64,000 nucleotides of DNA from JANYGA01 sp031420415 (lineage in GTDB: Bacteria > Vulcanimicrobiota > Vulcanimicrobiia > Vulcanimicrobiales > Vulcanimicrobiaceae). Location: the NCBI GenBank assembly GCA_031420415.1, contig JANOMT010000056.1:44342-108341 (forward strand), read 5' to 3'. Shown here piece by piece: positions 60,404-64,000 of the stretch; positions within the stretch are counted from its first letter, which is position 1; the number at the start of each line of letters is the position of its first letter. The translations under genes and the position numbers were made by a program. The notes under the pieces were generated by a model. That model worked only from the letters and a program-made list of their open reading frames with translations. It ran no database searches and was not told where the DNA came from.

Positions 60404-61303
60404 TTGAGAACCGTCGTTCCGCGGGACGCACAGAGCCTCCCAGATACGGCGGACGCGAAGCCAGCGCGGACGTTTTTTGCCGACACGTGGCGAAAGTTTC
60501 GCCGGATGCCCGGCGCGATTATCGGGCTCGGGATCGTCGTTACGATAGTTCTAGGAGCGATCTTCGCTCCATTGGTATCGGGGAGCGATCCTCTAGCACA
60601 AAATCTCGCGCAACAGGGAATCCCCCCGAGTTCGGGCCACATTTTCGGGACGGATAAGCTCGGACGCGATCTCTTCGCACGAATTATTTATGGATCGCGC
60701 ATTTCGATTCGGATCGGCTTCGTCGCGGTCGGCCTTGCCATCACGATCGGCACGGCGATCGGCCTGCTCGCGGGCTATCAGCGTGGACGCGTCGATACGG
60801 TCCTCATGGGTGCGATGGACGTGATGCTCGCGTTCCCGTCAATTATTCTCGCGATCGCGATCACGACGATCCTCGGCCCGAGTATCAACAACCTGATGAT
60901 CGCGGTAGGCATCGTTTACATTCCACAATATGCTCGGCTCGCACGTTCGTCGGTCCTAGCGGTCAGCGAGCTCGAATACATCGAAGCGGCCCGGGCGATC
61001 GGCTCGAGCACGCCTGGGATCCTGATTCGCCACATCCTTCCGAATATTCTTGCGCCGTTGCTGGTGCAAGCGACGCTCGGCATCGCGACGGCCGAACTCG
61101 AAGCCGCGGGACTCTCGTATCTCGGCCTCGGTGCGAGACCGCCGACGCCTGAATGGGGAGCGATGCTCAACGACGCTCGAGACTACTGGATATCGGCGCC
61201 TTGGGCGCTGATCTTTCCGGGGCTTTCGATCACGGCGCTCGTGCTCGGCTTCAATCTCCTTGGCGACGGCTTGCGCGACGCGCTCGATCCGACCGGCCGG
61301 TAG
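60404..61303 (+). CDS. Single DppC/OppC-type ABC permease
   Basis: A 299-residue peptide/nickel-type ABC permease. TTG start. N-terminal region: a cytoplasmic segment with FFADTWRKFRRMPGAIIGLG leading into the first span, then the OppC N-terminal domain. Mid-region: SGHIFGTDKLGRDLFARIIY, typical of DppC. C-terminal: EYIEAARAIGSSTPGILIRH with the EAA loop that contacts the ATPase, LEAAGLSYLGLGARPPTPEW and NLLGDGLRDALDP. Its usual partners (DppB permease, DppA, DppD/F) are absent here, so it must pair with proteins encoded elsewhere or be an isolated copy. The divergent gene is the TonB receptor. The EamA gene starts 3 bases after it. Confidence 0.93.
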   Translation: MRTVVPRDAQSLPDTADAKPARTFFADTWRKFRRMPGAIIGLGIVVTIVLGAIFAPLVSGSDPLAQNLAQQGIPPSSGHIFGTDKLGRDLFARIIYGSRISIRIGFVAVGLAITIGTAIGLLAGYQRGRVDTVLMGAMDVMLAFPSIILAIAITTILGPSINNLMIAVGIVYIPQYARLARSSVLAVSELEYIEAARAIGSSTPGILIRHILPNILAPLLVQATLGIATAELEAAGLSYLGLGARPPTPEWGAMLNDARDYWISAPWALIFPGLSITALVLGFNLLGDGLRDALDPTGR

Positions 61304-61306
61304 CGC

Positions 61307-62137
61307 GTGGCGGTCGTCCTCGCACTCTTGGCGGCCGCCGTATACGGAGCCGCGGATTTTTATGGCGGCTTCGCGAGCCGCCGTACCCCTGCCGTGACCG
61401 TCGTTGTCCTTTCCCAATTCGCCGGGATCATCGTCCTCGCCATCGGCTGGTTCGCGCTGCCGGGCAAATTTTATCCAAGCGATGTCGGGTGGGGTATCGC
61501 TGCCGGTTTCGCAGGTAGTATCGCGATCGCCGCGCTCTATACAGCGCTCGCGGTTGGCCGAATGGGCGTCGTCTCGCCGATAACGGCCGTCGTTGGCGCG
61601 AGCGTCCCCGTGGTCGCGGGGGTGCTCCTGGGGGAGCGGCCGACGTCGCAAGCGATCGTTGGCGTCGTTTGCGCATTCGTCGCAGTCGCGCTCGTCTCGG
61701 CGAATGTAGAGACCCACCGAATGTCGTTGCGCGAGCCCGGCCTCATCCCGGCGCTCATTTCTGGCGCCGCAATCGGCGCCCTATTCTTGCTCTTGGGCTA
61801 CGGTCATGCCGATGCCGGGCTTACGCGCCTCGCGGTCACGCGTGCGACGTCGGTGCTGTTGCTGGTGACCTTTGCGCTCGTTCGGCGCGAGACGCTACGG
61901 CCTGCGGCCGGATCGCTGCGGGCTATACTGTTCGCTGGCGCGCTCGACATGACGGCGAACGTGCTCTTTATTGCGGCTACTCGCTATGGGCTGCTTTCGA
62001 TCGTTGCTGTACTTACGTCGCTTTATCCAGCGAGTACGGTCTTCCTTGCGCGAGTCGTCCTACGAGAACGGCTCTCACGCTCGCAATGGTTCGGCATTGG
62101 TCTCGCGGCGTGCGGTGTCGCCCTCATCAGTATTTAG
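61307..62137 (+). CDS. EamA/DMT-family transporter
   Basis: A 276-residue membrane protein with about ten spans in two EamA repeats (residues 1-130 and 145-275). GTG start. First span AVVLALLAAAVYGAADFYGG; the conserved ends of the repeats read VVGASVPVVAGVLLGERPTS and ASTVFLARVVLRERLSRSQW, each with the Glu-Arg pair typical of the family. DMT/EamA proteins export amino acids or other metabolites. It follows the DppC-type gene with 3 bases spacing, so they are co-transcribed. Confidence 0.9.
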   Translation: MAVVLALLAAAVYGAADFYGGFASRRTPAVTVVVLSQFAGIIVLAIGWFALPGKFYPSDVGWGIAAGFAGSIAIAALYTALAVGRMGVVSPITAVVGASVPVVAGVLLGERPTSQAIVGVVCAFVAVALVSANVETHRMSLREPGLIPALISGAAIGALFLLLGYGHADAGLTRLAVTRATSVLLLVTFALVRRETLRPAAGSLRAILFAGALDMTANVLFIAATRYGLLSIVAVLTSLYPASTVFLARVVLRERLSRSQWFGIGLAACGVALISI

Positions 62138-62155
62138 TGTCTAAGCCAATGTCCA

Positions 62156-62884
62156 TTAACAACCGGCAAATGCCGGATCGATGCGAGTCGCAGCCGCGAT
62201 TTCATCGCTTTCGAGGGGCTCGGCACGTGTTCTGATTTCTTCGGAGGCATTTTTTGCTATGGTCGAGAGCTGGTCGGGAACGTTTGCAGCTGGCCCGAAA
62301 TAGTTCCGTTGATCGAAGATCGAGTGAGAAAGTCGCCGATCGTTCTGCTCCACGATCGCATGAAAAATCATTGAGTCGTGCGTATCTTTATCGACTGGTT
62401 CGTGCGCATCGAGGTAGGCGATGAGTCGTCCAAGATCGTCGGAAAGAACCTTTTGGCGGTGGAGCGCGCCGTCGAGAGCCTCGGCAAACGAGATAAGATC
62501 CGCACGCTGCTCCTCACTCGCCACGGTCTTGGTAATCTTAAGAAAATCGCGCATGATGCCGTTCCCCTCGACGGCGGCCGCTCGCAACGTCACATATTGA
62601 CGCGTTATATCCGCGACGACACTATGCTTAACGAGCTGATTGCTGTCGAGGTCGGCTGATTTGAGCGTGTGTTCCGCGAGCGCTAGCCGTTCGTTGTTCT
62701 CCGTTTCGATGTTGATTGCGCGTACCGCATCACCGACCAGAGATTTACAAAGCGGCGTCGTCACGTGGATCCTCCCGATCTCGCGCAGCGGCGCGCTCGT
62801 CGACGAGGGCATCGACGACGGAACTACATTAGGCGGAAGCACTGCAGCCACCATGAGAGCCGCTCTGATGACAACTCCGAACAC
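62156..62884 (-). CDS. Exported helical protein of unknown function
   Basis: A 242-residue protein. N-terminal hydrophobic stretch FGVVIRAALMVAAVLPPNVV acts as a signal peptide or anchor, followed by a Ser/Pro spacer. The rest is mainly helical: DAVRAINIETENNERLALAE, RQYVTLRAAAVEGNGIMRDF, ADLISFAEALDGALHRQKVL, then SIFDQRNYFGPAANV. A single Cys occurs near the start of the mature part (TTPLCKSLVGD) and at the very end. No family recognised. Downstream stop is convergent with the EamA gene (18 bases). Confidence 0.55.
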   Translation of the reverse strand: MFGVVIRAALMVAAVLPPNVVPSSMPSSTSAPLREIGRIHVTTPLCKSLVGDAVRAINIETENNERLALAEHTLKSADLDSNQLVKHSVVADITRQYVTLRAAAVEGNGIMRDFLKITKTVASEEQRADLISFAEALDGALHRQKVLSDDLGRLIAYLDAHEPVDKDTHDSMIFHAIVEQNDRRLSHSIFDQRNYFGPAANVPDQLSTIAKNASEEIRTRAEPLESDEIAAATRIDPAFAGC

Positions 62885-62909
62885 GCCATATCGCTTCGCC
62901 GAAAAATAG

Positions 62910-62939
62910 AAAGACCCCGTTGTAAACGCACGGGTCTTT
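62910..62939 (-). terminator. Intrinsic terminator after the dehydrogenase gene
   Basis: A hairpin with arms AAAGACCC (62910-62917) and GGGTCTTT (62932-62939). On the minus strand it is followed by a T-rich tail (CTATTTTT), fitting termination of the dehydrogenase transcript that ends 230 bases upstream. The T-run on the + strand is short (TTTTT), so some activity in that direction is possible. The 284 bases between the two genes hold no other supported feature. Confidence 0.75.
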
Positions 62940-63168
62940 TTAGGAAAGATATATCGGAGGCTAGATGTAGGTCACGGCAGCGGAATCGGATGTGGAGAAC
63001 CGAACCCTCGACTCCCAGGCGTGTGCGCTTCAAGTTCAGAAGCAATTTTCAAGGACGAGAATAGCAAGCGCGGTGCCCCGACCCCATGCGCGGCAATGCT
63101 ACGCACCGACTACAGGTTCAAATAGGCTCGGGGCGCCACGCCCAGTTGAGCGCTTCGCGGCGATGTTT

Positions 63169-64000
63169 TTAGAGGGTGGCCCAGACGTCGAGTTTGGCGC
63201 GGACCTTGGTGATGACGGCGTCGGTGAACTCGCTCGTTGAGGCGTGACCGCCGAGGTCGCTCGTGGCGACGCCCGCGTGGACGGTTTCGAGCACGGCTTC
63301 GTAGATGGCGCGCGAAGCGTTCGTCGCGCGTGGGTCGACGATGTGCGAGAGTAATGCGGCGCACGCAAGGATCATCGCCATCGGATTCGCGACGTTTTTC
63401 CCAAAGAGACGTGGCGCCGTGCCGTGCGGCGCTTCCGCCATCACGCACGATGGGCGCAAATTCTCATCGAACGCGAGCAACACGCTCTCGGCGCCGGCGA
63501 TCGAACCGAAGAGCTGCATCACGAGATCGGAGAGGCAGTCGCCATCGCGGTTGAGCGACGGGATAACCATCGCATCACCCGCACTCGAGATCAACAGTGC
63601 GTATGTCGCGTCGATGAGTTGTGTTCGTAGACGACGTCGGGATAGCGCTCCGCTGCGGCATCCATCTCTTCTTTAAGCATGCCTTCATACACCGGGCTGA
63701 CCGTGTACTTCGGGCCACCGAAGACTTTCGAATGCGTCTTGCGTGCGTGCGCGAAAGCGTACTCGGAGACCACGCGACAGACGCTTCGCTCGATGCGTTC
63801 CGTACGGAATGCGACTTCGTCATCGTCGGTGCGCTCGCGCCATTCTGTCGCGCCATACGCATCGCCGACGGCCATACGCACGATCGAGATCGGCGAGTTG
63901 ATGCCCGCGACAGGACGGATGCCCGGTAAACGACGGCCGGTGCGAATGATGACTTTACCATCGATCTCTCGTCGCAAGATCGCGTTTGGCGAACCGACGT
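63169..64000 (-). pseudogene. Isocitrate/isopropylmalate dehydrogenase family, frameshifted and cut by the window edge
   Basis: Two minus-strand frames form one decarboxylating dehydrogenase. The first runs from the window edge (SPNAILRREIDGKVIIRTGR, SISIV-like PISIVRMAVGDAYGATEWRE, KVFGGPKYTVSPVYEGML) to AAERYPDVVYE near 63625. Homologues continue with …YEPQLIDATYALLI…, and this is found in another frame: QLIDATYALLISSAGDAMVI, NRDGDCLSDLVMQLFGSIAG, MAEAPHGTAPRLFGKNVANP, then AIYEAVLETVHAGVATSDLG, ending AKLDVWATL. One C missing near 63622 would restore the frame. The N-terminal start is outside the window. A functional gene with an assembly error cannot be excluded. Confidence 0.82.

Noticed and set aside
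62980..63060. Possible tRNA-like 3' half on the minus strand (a GGTTCGGTTC T-loop-like sequence)
   Set aside because: The T-stem does not pair properly and no anticodon or acceptor arm could be formed around it.

Overview
The window is 64 kb of GC-rich bacterial chromosome with about 67 protein genes or gene remnants, tightly packed with many 1 to 8 base overlaps. No rRNA, tRNA, CRISPR array, insertion sequence or phage gene was recognised. The gene content points to a diderm: a TolC-type outer-membrane channel, a TonB-dependent receptor, a lipobox lipoprotein and an HtrA protease. It also carries genes common in Terrabacteria-like lineages: PdxS/PdxT, RNase J, a bifunctional nuclease, DUF1844 and an R3H-AAA ATPase. 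Candidatus Eremiobacterota (WPS-2) or a related phylum would fit, but this is inference only.

Left part (1-15.3 kb): pdxS-pdxT (vitamin B6), a duplicated-domain secreted protein, a decayed second pdxT fragment, a frameshifted Pr6Pr-type membrane gene, DUF1844, an HNH nuclease, and a housekeeping run of Orn/Lys/Arg decarboxylase, R3H ATPase, tmk and holB. Then come mtnP with the bifunctional nuclease gene, ychF, glutamate dehydrogenase and an HxlR regulator.

Middle-left (15.4-32.6 kb): a minus-strand lipoate cluster (lpd, an ABM-domain protein, lipB, lipA, an MFS exporter), a MocR-type regulator, two FeS DNA glycosylases (mutY, nth), a small molybdopterin oxidoreductase, a PAS-GGDEF-EAL protein, a VIT-type metal transporter beside a tiny His-rich secreted peptide, OsmC, a two-domain YbjQ-like protein, and both subunits of a 3-oxoacid CoA-transferase.

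Middle-right (32.6-51.4 kb), nearly all minus strand: an ABC exporter (permease and ATPase) whose ATPase and upstream small gene lack ordinary start codons, a SOUL protein, an MsbA-like exporter, dnaK-grpE-dnaJ, htrA, and a seven-gene run encoding a MacAB/TolC-like tripartite exporter with two different permeases and two Yip1-domain proteins.

Right part (51.5-64 kb): RNase J, a decayed Uma2 gene, an amidase with a coupled small protein, a large Oar-like TonB receptor followed by a lipoprotein, a lone DppC-type permease, an EamA transporter, a secreted protein of unknown function, and a frameshifted isocitrate/isopropylmalate dehydrogenase running off the edge.

No single undescribed system dominates the window. 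The items most worth pursuing are the overlapping non-AUG starts in the SOUL/ABC operon (34.2-35.8 kb), the pdxT relic, the receptor-lipoprotein pair with an orphan permease, and the efflux operon with its Yip1 proteins. Two genes (Pr6Pr and the dehydrogenase) are each broken in a way that fits loss of one C from a CC pair, so assembly error must be excluded before calling them pseudogenes.
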